Origin: Apilactobacillus bombintestini
Lineage (GTDB): Bacteria > Bacillota > Bacilli > Lactobacillales > Lactobacillaceae
DNA: 64,000 bases
NCBI RefSeq assembly: GCF_003627035.1
Contig: NZ_CP032626.1
Location: 620,001-684,000, forward strand
Reading direction: 5' to 3'
A program made the translations under genes and the position numbers. The notes beneath the pieces were generated by a model that saw nothing but the letters and a program-made list of their open reading frames with translations, made no database searches and was not told where the DNA came from. Each line of letters starts with the position of its first letter. Position 1 is the first letter of the stretch. Shown one piece after another: positions 20,027-29,324 of this stretch.

Positions 20027-20722
20027 ATGGACGCAAACAAATTATCACAACGTTTAAAAACAGTGGCAGACTTTGTACCACAAAATAGTAGGGTTGCCGA
20101 TATTGGGTCAGATCATGCTTATCTTCCCGTATATTTGTTGAAGAAAAATAAAATAGAGTATGGTATTGCCAGTGAGGTTGCCAAAGGACCTTTAGAAAAC
20201 GCTAAACATGAAATTATGAGTGAAAATTTATCTGATTACATGGATACTAGATTAGCTGATGGTTTACTATCTATTCATCCCGAAGACAGAATTAATTGTG
20301 TTACTATTGCCGGAATGGGTGGAACCTTAATCAGAAGAATTTTAGAGCAAGGAAAGTCCCATCTAAATGGTAAAGAACTACTAGTTTTGCAACCTAACGT
20401 GGGTGAAGATAGATTAAGAGAATGGTTAATGCAAAATAACTATGAAATTGCTGACGAAAAGATTCTAAGAGAAGATGGTCACACTTACGAAATTATTCTT
20501 GCTAAAAAGACTAGTAAAAAAGTTGAATATACTCAACAAGAATTAAAATTTGGACCTTTCTTAATGCGCGAACATTCAGAAGTCTTCGTTGAAAAATGGG
20601 AAAACGAAATCCAAAGAATTAAGTCAGTTATTAAACAAATGAATCAAGCTAAACATGATAAACCTGTAGATAAAATTAAGATGATGAATGACGAAATTGA
20701 TGAAATTAAAGAGGTGTTATAA
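20027..20722 (+). CDS. trmK: tRNA (adenine(22)-N1)-methyltransferase
   Basis: SAM-dependent Rossmann methyltransferase of the TrmK/YqfN family, which makes m1A22 in tRNAs such as tRNA-Ser and tRNA-Tyr. SAM-binding motif VADIGSDHAYLPVYL at about residue 24, and the family-specific AGMGGTLIRRIL and LQPNVGEDRLREWL. Followed by a helical C terminus. A TATAAT-like -10 at 19989-19994 precedes it. The trmK-NIF3 pair after rpoD is conserved in Bacilli. The next ORF starts at the base after its stop. Confidence 0.95.
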   Translation: MDANKLSQRLKTVADFVPQNSRVADIGSDHAYLPVYLLKKNKIEYGIASEVAKGPLENAKHEIMSENLSDYMDTRLADGLLSIHPEDRINCVTIAGMGGTLIRRILEQGKSHLNGKELLVLQPNVGEDRLREWLMQNNYEIADEKILREDGHTYEIILAKKTSKKVEYTQQELKFGPFLMREHSEVFVEKWENEIQRIKSVIKQMNQAKHDKPVDKIKMMNDEIDEIKEVL

Positions 20723-21526
20723 ATGAAAGCTATCGAATTAGTTAATCAATTTGAAAAATTTGCTCCAAAAAATATTGCAGTGGACGGAGATCCAATAGGA
20801 TTACAGATTGGTAATTTAGATCAAGATGTTTCTAAGGTATTAGTCACATTAGATGTGAGACCTGAAGTAGTAAAAGAAGCTATTGATAAGGGATGTAATA
20901 TGATTTTTTCACATCATCCATTAATGTTTAGACCAGCTAAAAACTTAGATTTAAGTAATCCACAAAATAAAATGTATGCCGATATTATCAAGCATGATAT
21001 CGTAGTTTATTCAGCACATACTAATTTAGATAATGCTGAAGGCGGAATGAATGATTGGTTAGCTGAAGCTATGGACTTAAGAAATGTAGAAGGATTAGTG
21101 GACCAAGGTGAATATTTAGGTCATGAATATTACATGGGTAGAATTGGTGAGCTAAAAGAAGCTACTACAGTCTTAGATTTTGCGAAGAAATGTAAGGAAT
21201 ACTTTAACGTAGATGGACTTAGATTGGTAAGTCACGAGTTAGACCATCCGGTTAAGCGAGTTGCCGTACTTGGTGGAGATGGCGGTAAATTTTATTCAAT
21301 TGCTAAGCAAAAGAAAGCTGATGTTTATGTAACTGGAGATGTTTATTACCACGTAGGGCATGATATGATTGCAAATCACATGTCTGTAGTAGATCCTGGT
21401 CACCATATTGAAAGTATTTGTAAACCATATTTAGCTGAAATGTTTAAAGAATGGGCAAAAGAGTTTGATTGGTCAGTAGATGTGATAGAATCTAATATAA
21501 ATACAGATCCATATCTATTTATATAA
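20723..21526 (+). CDS. NIF3-like dinuclear metal-centre protein (YqfO)
   Basis: Member of the NIF3/GTP cyclohydrolase I type 2-like family; short form of 267 residues without the PII-like insert. Metal ligands are recognisable in IFSHHPLMF, HTNLDNAEGGMN and DPGHHIES. The molecular function of this family is not settled. It is adjacent to trmK with no gap; its ribosome site GAGGTG lies inside the trmK end, so the two are translationally linked. Confidence 0.92.
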   Translation: MKAIELVNQFEKFAPKNIAVDGDPIGLQIGNLDQDVSKVLVTLDVRPEVVKEAIDKGCNMIFSHHPLMFRPAKNLDLSNPQNKMYADIIKHDIVVYSAHTNLDNAEGGMNDWLAEAMDLRNVEGLVDQGEYLGHEYYMGRIGELKEATTVLDFAKKCKEYFNVDGLRLVSHELDHPVKRVAVLGGDGGKFYSIAKQKKADVYVTGDVYYHVGHDMIANHMSVVDPGHHIESICKPYLAEMFKEWAKEFDWSVDVIESNINTDPYLFI

Positions 21527-21538
21527 GGGGATGCAACC

Positions 21539-22774
21539 ATGTCAAAATATGAAGATTTATTACCTCGTTTTTTAAAATATGTAAAAATTAACACTCGTTC
21601 AGATGAAAATAGTAAAACCATTCCATCTGCATCACGTGAAACTGAATTTTTAAATCAACTAAAGGGTGAATTGGAAAATATTGGATTATCCAATGTTAGA
21701 ACAAATGAACAAAGTGCTTATGTGTTTGCCACTTTACCATCTAATGTTGATTATGATGTAGCAAAGATTGGTTTTATTTCACATATTGATACAGCTGATT
21801 TTAATTCAGTTAACGTTAATCCACAAATCATAGATAATTATGATGGTAAATCCATTATTAAATTAGGTGATGGTGAATACAAACTAGATCCTAAAGTATT
21901 TCCAAGTCTAAATAAGTATAATGGACATACATTGATTACTACTGATGGAACTACTTTGTTAGGTGCCGATGATAAATCAGGTGTATCAGAAATAATTTCT
22001 TCTATGAAATATTTGCTTGAACATCCTGAAATTAAGCACGGAGAAATTGAAGTAGCATTTGGACCAGATGAAGAAATAGGTACTGGTTCTTTACAATTTG
22101 ATGTGGATGATTTTGGCGCTGATATGGCATACACGGTAGACGGTGGTGCTGAAGGACAATTACAATATGAAACTTTCAACGCTGCAAGTGCTACAGTAAC
22201 CTTTAAAGGTACGGATGTTCATCCTGGTGAAGCCAAAGATGTTATGGTAAATGCCGCATTATTGGCAATGGAATTTAATAGTTATCTACCTAAATATGAA
22301 CGTCCTGAATACACTACAGATAGAGAGGGCTTCTATTTCTTAATTGATATGGAAGGTACAGCAGATAGCGCTAAGTTGTCATACATTATTCGTGATCATG
22401 ATATGAATAGATTTAATGCTAGAAAAGATTACGTTAAAAAGATTGCTGCTGAAATGAATAAGCGTTTTGATGAAGAACGAGTACAAATTGATGTAAAAGA
22501 TCAATATTACAACATGGCGGAAGTAATTAAGAAACATATGGAAGTAATTGATTTAGCTAAAAAAGCTATGACTAATGTAGATGTTAAACCAGATATTTTC
22601 CCTGTTCGTGGTGGTACTGATGGTTCTACTATATCTTTTAAAGGATTACCTACACCTAACTTATTTGCTGGTGGAGAAAACATGCATGGTAGATTTGAAT
22701 ATGTATCATTACAAACTATGGAAAAAGCTTGTGATGTAATTATTGAAATTGCTAAGCTTAATGCAGAAAAATAA
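21539..22774 (+). CDS. pepT: Peptidase T (tripeptide aminopeptidase)
   Basis: Cytoplasmic M20-family zinc aminopeptidase that removes the N-terminal residue of tripeptides; part of the peptide-use system of lactic acid bacteria. 411 residues. Metal-site motifs: FISHIDTADF (His82, Asp84), LGADDKSG (Asp144), catalytic-site PDEEIGTG (Glu178, Glu179) and the later PVRGGTDGS. It follows the NIF3-like gene by 12 bases. A possible CtsR operator begins directly after its stop codon. Confidence 0.96.
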   Translation: MSKYEDLLPRFLKYVKINTRSDENSKTIPSASRETEFLNQLKGELENIGLSNVRTNEQSAYVFATLPSNVDYDVAKIGFISHIDTADFNSVNVNPQIIDNYDGKSIIKLGDGEYKLDPKVFPSLNKYNGHTLITTDGTTLLGADDKSGVSEIISSMKYLLEHPEIKHGEIEVAFGPDEEIGTGSLQFDVDDFGADMAYTVDGGAEGQLQYETFNAASATVTFKGTDVHPGEAKDVMVNAALLAMEFNSYLPKYERPEYTTDREGFYFLIDMEGTADSAKLSYIIRDHDMNRFNARKDYVKKIAAEMNKRFDEERVQIDVKDQYYNMAEVIKKHMEVIDLAKKAMTNVDVKPDIFPVRGGTDGSTISFKGLPTPNLFAGGENMHGRFEYVSLQTMEKACDVIIEIAKLNAEK

Positions 22775-22776
22775 TT

Positions 22777-22793
22777 AGTCAGAAAAGGTCAAA
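22777..22793 (+). promoter_or_regulatory. Candidate CtsR operator upstream of clpB
   Basis: AGTCAGAAAAGGTCAAA fits the CtsR heptad direct repeat (RGTCAAA-NAN-RGTCAAA) with one mismatch. It lies 85 bases upstream of the clpB start, as expected for class III heat-shock control in Firmicutes. Confidence 0.75.
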
Positions 22794-22817
22794 TTATTTT
22801 CATTTTATATTATCATT

Positions 22818-22826
22818 TGCTAAAAT
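22818..22826 (+). promoter_or_regulatory. Possible extended -10 promoter of clpB
   Basis: TGCTAAAAT is a TGn-extended -10 located 24 bases after the CtsR box. It would start transcription near 22833, inside the first arm of the following hairpin. Confidence 0.45.
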
Positions 22827-22828
22827 TT

Positions 22829-22860
22829 ACCTATGAGTTAAAAACTCATAGGTATTTTTA
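22829..22860 (+). terminator. Terminator after pepT
   Basis: Perfect 11-bp stem ACCTATGAGTT / AACTCATAGGT with an AAA loop, then ATTTTTATTT. It insulates clpB from pepT. Confidence 0.85.
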
Positions 22861-22878
22861 TTTAAGTAGGTGAATTAA

Positions 22879-25461
22879 ATGAATCCAGATGAATTAACAG
22901 AAGCGGTTACTAAATCATTGTCAGAAGCACAAAAAGTGGCCACTAATCGTAAACATCAAGAAATAACAATTGCACATTTATTTAAAGTTTTAATTCAACC
23001 TGGCGAATTAGCTAGACAAATTTATTCTGAATTAGGACTTAATTTAAAAGATTTAGAACATGAAATTGATAGTGAACTAGATGATATTGCTATTGTTAAT
23101 GGTAGTAATGTTTCATATGGACAAAACATTTCATCTAGTATGTTAGAACTAATGCAAAAAGCCAACGCTGTTAAAGAAGATTTAGGGGATGGATACATTG
23201 CTGTAGATACCCTAACCATTGCTTTAATGGATGTATCTGGCAATAAGTTAGTTGACTATTTAAAACAACAAGATATTACTAAACAAAAAGTTATTAACGA
23301 AGTAGATACTATTAGAGGTGGAGAGAAAGTGACTTCTAAGAATCAAGAAGATAATTTCCAAGCACTTAAGAAGTACGGAGTAGATTTAGTTGCTCAAGCT
23401 AGAGCAGGTAAATTAGGTCCTATTATTGGTCGTGATGAAGAAATTCTTGATGTAATAAGAATTCTATCTAGAATGACTAAGAACAACCCAGTACTAATCG
23501 GAGATCCTGGTGTAGGAAAAACTGCTATTGTAGAAGGCTTAGCTAAAAGAATAGCCGTAAATGATGTTCCTGAAAACTTAAAGAATAAGAGCTTATTTGA
23601 ATTAGATATGAGTTCTTTAATTGCTGGTGCTAAGTACCGTGGTGAATTCGAAGAACGTCTAAAAGCGGTACTAAAAGCTGTTAAGAAATCTGATGGACAA
23701 ATTATTATGTTCATTGATGAAATTCATAACATTGTGGGAGCTGGTAAATCCGAAGGTAGCATGGACGCAGGTAATATCTTGAAGCCTATGTTAGCCAGAG
23801 GGGAACTACACTTAATTGGTGCTACTACAGTAGATGAATACAGAAAATACATGCAAAAGGATAAGGCTCTTGAAAGACGTTTCCAAAGAGTTTTAGTTAA
23901 TGAACCATCTGTAGATGACACCATTACTATTCTTCGTGGAATTAAGGAAAGATTGGAAATTCATCATGGAGTTAGAATTCATGATAATGCCTTAGTTGCT
24001 GCTGCAAAGATGTCTGATCGTTATATTCCTGATCGTTATTTACCAGATAAAGCTATTGATTTAGTAGATGAAGCATCTTCTACTATTGAAGTGGAAATGA
24101 ACTCCAATCCTACTGAATTAGATCAAGCAAATCGTAAGTTAATGCGTGCTAAAGTGGAAGAAGCAGCATTAAAGAATGAAGAAGACGATGAATCCAAAGA
24201 AAGATTAGCTAAATTAAAGCCAGAATTAGCTAACTTACAAGAAAAGGTAAATAATTTGAATGCTAGATGGAGTCAAGAAAAGAATTCCATTCAAAAATTA
24301 GGAGATAAGAAGTCTGAATTAGACCAAGCTAAAAATGATTTACAACAAGCTGAAAGTTCATATGATTTGAATAAAGCTGCTGTCTTAAAACATGGCACTA
24401 TTCCTAAGTTAGAAGAGGAATTAAAACAACTTGAATCACAAGATCACACGGATGATTGGTTAGTTAGTGAATCAGTAACTGAAGATGGTATTGCGGACGT
24501 ATTGAGTCGTGAAACTAATATTCCAGTTTCTAGATTGATGCAAGGTGAAAGAGAAAAATTATTACACTTGGCTGATAACTTGCATAAACGAGTAGTAGGT
24601 CAAAATGAAGCCGTTGAAGCGGTATCTGATGCTGTATTGCGTTCTCGTGCTGGATTACAAGATCCAAGCAAGCCACTAGGTTCATTCTTATTCTTAGGAC
24701 CTACTGGTGTAGGTAAGACTGAATTAGCTAAGACATTAGCTGAAAACCTATTTGATTCTGAAGAACATATGGTTCGTATTGATATGTCTGAATACATGGA
24801 AAAGGAATCTGTATCTAGATTAGTAGGTGCAGCACCTGGATATGTAGGATATGAAGAAGGTGGCCAACTAACTGAAGCTGTTCGTAGAGATCCATACACC
24901 ATAGTTTTATTCGATGAAATTGAAAAAGCTCATCCGGATGTATTTAATGTATTATTACAAGTATTAGACGATGGAAGACTTACTGATGGTCAAGGTCATA
25001 CAGTTGATTTTAAGAATACTATTTTAATTATGACTTCTAATTTAGGTTCTGATATTCTATTGAAAGGAACCGACAAGAATGGTGAAATAACTGATAAAGC
25101 TCATGAACAAGTTCAAAAGTTATTAAAGAGTAGTTTTAAACCAGAATTCTTGAACAGAATTGACGATGTAATTACCTTTAAGCCATTATCTAAGAAGGAT
25201 GTTAAAGAAATTGTAAGACATCTAATTAGTCAATTATCAGATAGATTAAAGGATCAACAAATGGGCATCGAAATAAGCGAAGATGCACTAGATTGGATTA
25301 CTGATAATGGTTATGATCCACAATATGGTGGAAGACCACTACAAAGATTTGTAGTTCGTTATGTAGAAACTCCATTATCTAAGATGATTATTGCTAATAA
25401 GTTAAAACCTCAAACTACAGTAAAAGTAGGGTTAGCAGATAACCATTTAACATTTGAATAA
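22879..25461 (+). CDS. clpB: ATP-dependent chaperone ClpB
   Basis: Hexameric AAA+ disaggregase that works with DnaK on heat-damaged proteins. In order: N domain (1-145), NBD1 with Walker A GDPGVGKT at about 209 and FIDEIHN, coiled middle domain (about 400-520), and NBD2 with GPTGVGKT at about 607 and [12 protein letters not shown]. There is no ClpP-binding IGF/LGF loop evident after NBD2 Walker B, in line with ClpB and not ClpA/C. 860 residues, normal. A candidate CtsR box lies upstream. Confidence 0.97.
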   Translation: MNPDELTEAVTKSLSEAQKVATNRKHQEITIAHLFKVLIQPGELARQIYSELGLNLKDLEHEIDSELDDIAIVNGSNVSYGQNISSSMLELMQKANAVKEDLGDGYIAVDTLTIALMDVSGNKLVDYLKQQDITKQKVINEVDTIRGGEKVTSKNQEDNFQALKKYGVDLVAQARAGKLGPIIGRDEEILDVIRILSRMTKNNPVLIGDPGVGKTAIVEGLAKRIAVNDVPENLKNKSLFELDMSSLIAGAKYRGEFEERLKAVLKAVKKSDGQIIMFIDEIHNIVGAGKSEGSMDAGNILKPMLARGELHLIGATTVDEYRKYMQKDKALERRFQRVLVNEPSVDDTITILRGIKERLEIHHGVRIHDNALVAAAKMSDRYIPDRYLPDKAIDLVDEASSTIEVEMNSNPTELDQANRKLMRAKVEEAALKNEEDDESKERLAKLKPELANLQEKVNNLNARWSQEKNSIQKLGDKKSELDQAKNDLQQAESSYDLNKAAVLKHGTIPKLEEELKQLESQDHTDDWLVSESVTEDGIADVLSRETNIPVSRLMQGEREKLLHLADNLHKRVVGQNEAVEAVSDAVLRSRAGLQDPSKPLGSFLFLGPTGVGKTELAKTLAENLFDSEEHMVRIDMSEYMEKESVSRLVGAAPGYVGYEEGGQLTEAVRRDPYTIVLFDEIEKAHPDVFNVLLQVLDDGRLTDGQGHTVDFKNTILIMTSNLGSDILLKGTDKNGEITDKAHEQVQKLLKSSFKPEFLNRIDDVITFKPLSKKDVKEIVRHLISQLSDRLKDQQMGIEISEDALDWITDNGYDPQYGGRPLQRFVVRYVETPLSKMIIANKLKPQTTVKVGLADNHLTFE

Positions 25462-25464
25462 AAT

Positions 25465-25496
25465 AAAAAAGCTCAAGTTTTAAACTTGAGCTTTTA
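25465..25496. terminator. Bidirectional terminator between clpB and the DUF2929 gene
   Basis: GCTCAAGTTT (25471-25480) pairs with AAACTTGAGC (25482-25491), flanked by six A on the left and TTTT on the right, so it can act for both convergent genes. Confidence 0.88.
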
Positions 25497-25685
25497 TTAT
25501 TTAACTGAACGTTTAAACATAAATGATAAACAGTTAACAGTAATTAAAACAACTACTGCTGCTAGAACACCAATTTCAGTGAAATTGTATGATAGACCAG
25601 TTAATTGACTGGTAATGTATCCTAGAATTTCACCGAAAATGAATGCCCAAAAAATAACTGTAATGTTTGCAATAATAGATTTCAT
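25497..25685 (-). CDS. DUF2929 (YjzD-like) small membrane protein
   Basis: 62 residues with two hydrophobic helices; matches the DUF2929 family of Bacilli, with the recognisable WAFIFGEILGYI and NFTEIG segments. Function unknown. The frame continues upstream to 25706, but an ATG at 25685 has GAGGTGG five bases before it, so this is the start. It lies between clpB and dnaE on the opposite strand, a placement I recall from other lactobacilli. Confidence 0.85.
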   Translation of the reverse strand: MKSIIANITVIFWAFIFGEILGYITSQLTGLSYNFTEIGVLAAVVVLITVNCLSFMFKRSVK

Positions 25686-25769
25686 AGTATCCACCTCACA
25701 ATTCATTGAAATTTTACCACAAATATAGGATAAAAAACAGTTATAAATAATTCAGCTAATCTATATTTT

Positions 25770-25778
25770 TGTTATAAT
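25770..25778 (+). promoter_or_regulatory. Extended -10 promoter of dnaE
   Basis: TGTTATAAT, a TGn-extended perfect -10, 24 bases before the dnaE start codon. A -35 is not clear. Confidence 0.6.
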
Positions 25779-25802
25779 TGAAAGACAGGAAGGGATGATT
25801 AT

Positions 25803-28800
25803 ATGACGTATACACCGTTAAATATAGTAAGTTCGTATAGTTTATTGAATAGTACTATTTCTGTTGATGAATTAATTTCAACAGCAAAACAACGTGGATA
25901 TAATTCATTAGCTTTAACTGATGAAAATGTTATGTATGGTGCAATAGAGTTTTATGATAAATGTTTGGCTAATAATATACATCCAATTATCGGTTTAACA
26001 TTGCAGGTATCTAACTTTACTGCTACCGATAGTAAAAATGAATTAGTTTTATTAGCTAAGAATAACGAAGGATATCAAAACCTAATGAAACTTTCATCCA
26101 TCGCTATGACTAGTGATGAACAAAAAGTTGATGTAAATGAACTTATTAAATATTTATCTGGCATTGTTTTAATCATCCCTGATTACGGAGAATGGCAACA
26201 GATAATTTCTAGTGAACAATTAAGTATTATTACGGATTTCATTGAAAATATTGCCAATTCTATGGATTTAAATAATGTTTACTGGGGAATTGGAGCTAAT
26301 AACATTAACTCTGATTCATACGTACAAACATTACATGAATTACAAGATCAATTTAAGGTAAGATTAATTGCTTTATCACACATAAGAAATTTAAATAGTG
26401 ATGATTACTTTTCTTTGAAAGTAATGCAAAATATTGAAAATGGGCAAAAGTTAGCTAATCCTTTACAAGAAAATCATGAAAAAGCAACAGAATGGTTAAA
26501 GCCTAGTGTTGATATTCTTAACGAATATGCATCTGCTAATTTAAAAGATGCGATTGCTAATAATGAAAAGGTATCAGCAAGTTGCAAAGTGGTTATTGAA
26601 AAAAGACAACCTGTTTTACCTAAATTTGATAATCATAAAGGAATGTCTTCAAAGGATTTTCTAACCGATTTATGTGTAAAAGGTTTAAAGCAACGTTTAA
26701 TAGAATTAAACATTGATAAAAATAAATACGTAGAATATAAACAAAGACTGGTTAAAGAACTAGATGTTATTAATCGAATGGGATTTAACGATTACTTTTT
26801 GATTGTGTGGGATGTTATTAATTATGCACATGAACAAAATGTTATGACTGGTCCTGGTCGTGGTTCCGCAGCTGGTTCATTAGTTTCATTTTGTTTATAT
26901 ATAACTGATGTAGATCCTATAGAATATGATTTACTTTTTGAACGTTTTTTAAATGAACAAAGAGCACAAATGCCTGATATCGATTTGGATATACCAGATA
27001 ATAAACGTGGCTTGATTTTAAATTATGTCCATGAAAAGTATGGAGATAAACATGTTGGGCAAATTGTAACCTTTGATACGATGGCTGCTAAACAAGTATT
27101 GAGGGATGTTGGACGTACTTTTGGTTTATCTAAATTTGAAATGGACGACTGGAGTAAGGCAATTCCATCTACAGCCGGTAAAATAACTTTGCAAGCTGCA
27201 TATGAACAATCACAAAAATTAAAGAATATTGTAAGTGACAATTCTTTAAATCAATTATTGTTTAAGACTGCTATGAACCTGGAAGGATTACCACGTCATT
27301 CTTCTACCCACGCAGCTGGTTTAATTTTAAGTAAAAATCCTATTGTAGAAACATCACCATTACAAAATGGTAATGATGGATTATTGATGACGCAATATTC
27401 TAAAAATTATGTTGAAAAGATTGGTCTATTAAAGATTGATTTTCTAGGACTACGTAATTTATCTATTTTGGATAATATTGTCTCTTTGGTTAATAATGAA
27501 GTAGATCCTAATTTTGATATCAGAAAAATTAATTTAAACGATGCATCTACTTTGCGACTATTTCAAAGTGGTGATACTAACGGTATTTTTCAATTTGAAT
27601 CGAATGGAATAAAAAAGGTATTACGTTCTCTACATCCAGATAATTTTAATTTGGTTGCTGCGGTAGATGCGTTATATCGTCCAGGTCCAATGGAAAATAT
27701 TGATACTTTTATTAAACGAAAAAAGGGACAAGAAAAAGTCCAATTCGCGGATGATAGTTTGATTCCAATATTGGGACCCACATATGGGATTATTGTATAT
27801 CAAGAACAAGTAATGAGAGTTGCATCTGTTATGGGTGGCTTTAGTCTTGGTGAAGCCGATTTACTACGTCGTGCAATGAGTAAGAAAAAACGTGATGTAA
27901 TGGATTCCATGAAGAGTAAATTTATAAATGGAGCCATTAATAAAGGTTATTCGGAAGCTACTGCAAGACAAACGTTTGATTATATCGAAAGATTTGCTAG
28001 TTATGGATTCAATAAATCACATGCTGTGGCTTACAGTAAAATGGCTTTTGAATTAGCATATTTAAAGACTCATTACAGTCAACAATTCTTTATCGGATTA
28101 TTAAATTCAGTATTAAATAATCATGTTAAGACTAAGACTTATATTGCTGAAGCTAAGAGAAGAAACATTCAAGTTTTAGCTCCTAATATAAATACTAGCC
28201 AAAAAGAGTTTACTGTAGATCACGGTAAAATTTTATTTGGATTTGCTTCTATAAAAGGATTAAGAAGTGATTTTATAAGAGATTTACTAGAACAACGAAA
28301 AGTTCATGGTCCTTTTAAAGGCTTAGAAGAATTGATTTATAGAATAGATCCTAAATATCGCAATAGAGACTTATTAAACTCCTTGATATATGTGGGAGCA
28401 TTGGATGGTTTTGGTTACCATCGTTCTGAATTATTAGCTTCTGTTCAAGAATTTATAGAAACTATTAAACTAAGTGGGACTTCTATGGAATTGTTCCAGG
28501 AACTAAAGCCTAAAATGAAACACTTAGACGAAATGAGTTTAAATGAAAAGTTAAATTATGAAGAGCAATATGTGGGCGTCTATTTGTCAGGTCATCCAGT
28601 AGAAGAATACGCAATTTTAGAAAAACCATTAAGCATTGTTTCTTCAGATATGATTAGTAGTCATACCGATAAAATCAATTGCATGTTCTATACGGAAAAT
28701 GTAAAGAAAATAAGAACTCACAAGGGTGATGAAATGTGCTTTGTGAGCGGAACTGATTTATCAGGTAATATAAATTTAACGGTCTTTCCTAATGTATTTA

Positions 28801-29180
28801 AGAAAATTAAGGGATGGATTAGAAAGGACATTGTGGTAGTTGTAAATGGTGCTCCTGAAAAGCGTAACAATGAATATCAGGTTATAGCCGATAAAGTAGT
28901 GCCAGCTGCTAATATAAAAAGTAGATTAGTAAAGAAGCAATCTACAAATGCTTCTAAAAAATGGTATCTAAAAATTGATGATCAACACAATAACACTGAT
29001 ACTTTGAAAAGAGTCTTTGCAGTTATGAAAAATAATCCGGGTAACCACCAAGTTATCGTATATAAAACCTCAGATGATTCTAAGAAAATATTAGACAACA
29101 AGTTTAATTTGGACAGTAATCAAACGCTATTTAATAAACTTATCGTATTGTTAGGCAAAGGTAATGTAGTTTATAAATAA
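25803..29180 (+). CDS. dnaE: DNA polymerase III subunit alpha (DnaE)
   Basis: Replicative polymerase of the DnaE type, which in Firmicutes extends primers before handing over to PolC. 1125 residues. N-terminal PHP domain: the first metal-binding histidines of the usual HxxxHS are missing (Pro5 and Val9 here), so it is probably catalytically inert. The palm domain carries GPGRGSAAGSLVS and the catalytic PDIDLDIPD; then fingers, a helix-hairpin-helix region and a C-terminal OB domain (about 960-1040). In many lactobacilli it is followed by pfkA and pyk; here pyk follows directly. Confidence 0.96.
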   Translation: MTYTPLNIVSSYSLLNSTISVDELISTAKQRGYNSLALTDENVMYGAIEFYDKCLANNIHPIIGLTLQVSNFTATDSKNELVLLAKNNEGYQNLMKLSSIAMTSDEQKVDVNELIKYLSGIVLIIPDYGEWQQIISSEQLSIITDFIENIANSMDLNNVYWGIGANNINSDSYVQTLHELQDQFKVRLIALSHIRNLNSDDYFSLKVMQNIENGQKLANPLQENHEKATEWLKPSVDILNEYASANLKDAIANNEKVSASCKVVIEKRQPVLPKFDNHKGMSSKDFLTDLCVKGLKQRLIELNIDKNKYVEYKQRLVKELDVINRMGFNDYFLIVWDVINYAHEQNVMTGPGRGSAAGSLVSFCLYITDVDPIEYDLLFERFLNEQRAQMPDIDLDIPDNKRGLILNYVHEKYGDKHVGQIVTFDTMAAKQVLRDVGRTFGLSKFEMDDWSKAIPSTAGKITLQAAYEQSQKLKNIVSDNSLNQLLFKTAMNLEGLPRHSSTHAAGLILSKNPIVETSPLQNGNDGLLMTQYSKNYVEKIGLLKIDFLGLRNLSILDNIVSLVNNEVDPNFDIRKINLNDASTLRLFQSGDTNGIFQFESNGIKKVLRSLHPDNFNLVAAVDALYRPGPMENIDTFIKRKKGQEKVQFADDSLIPILGPTYGIIVYQEQVMRVASVMGGFSLGEADLLRRAMSKKKRDVMDSMKSKFINGAINKGYSEATARQTFDYIERFASYGFNKSHAVAYSKMAFELAYLKTHYSQQFFIGLLNSVLNNHVKTKTYIAEAKRRNIQVLAPNINTSQKEFTVDHGKILFGFASIKGLRSDFIRDLLEQRKVHGPFKGLEELIYRIDPKYRNRDLLNSLIYVGALDGFGYHRSELLASVQEFIETIKLSGTSMELFQELKPKMKHLDEMSLNEKLNYEEQYVGVYLSGHPVEEYAILEKPLSIVSSDMISSHTDKINCMFYTENVKKIRTHKGDEMCFVSGTDLSGNINLTVFPNVFKKIKGWIRKDIVVVVNGAPEKRNNEYQVIADKVVPAANIKSRLVKKQSTNASKKWYLKIDDQHNNTDTLKRVFAVMKNNPGNHQVIVYKTSDDSKKILDNKFNLDSNQTLFNKLIVLLGKGNVVYK

Positions 29181-29233
29181 ATGGTGATTATCTAAAAAAA
29201 CTGTAAAAAATAAAAGACATAAATTTTAAAAAG

Positions 29234-29242
29234 TGATACAAT
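29234..29242 (+). promoter_or_regulatory. Extended -10 promoter of pyk
   Basis: TGATACAAT (TGn plus TACAAT), 82 bases before the pyk start codon. Transcription would start near 29249, so the 5' leader carries the structure listed next. Confidence 0.5.
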
Positions 29243-29246
29243 CAAA

Positions 29247-29298
29247 GTGAAACCTAGTGATGTGATATTAGCGTGACTGTTCGCCATACTAGTGTTAC
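29247..29298 (+). promoter_or_regulatory. Structured 5' leader of pyk
   Basis: An imperfect stem pairs CTAGT-G-ATG (29254-29262) with CAT-ACTAG (29285-29292), extended outward by GTGA with TTAC. An inner GCG...CGC hairpin (29271-29273 with 29282-29284) lies within. No T run follows, so it is not a terminator; it may affect mRNA stability or translation. No known riboswitch class is recognised. Confidence 0.45.
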
Positions 29299-29324
29299 AA
29301 AATACAAAGGAGAGATTTTTACTT

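Noticed and set aside
21838-22179. 113-codon minus-strand open frame inside pepT
   Set aside because: Composition is a shadow of the pepT codons and no start signal is present.
29254-29292. Possible cre site in the pyk leader
   Set aside because: The central CG has no matching flanks on either side; only the stem-loop is supported.
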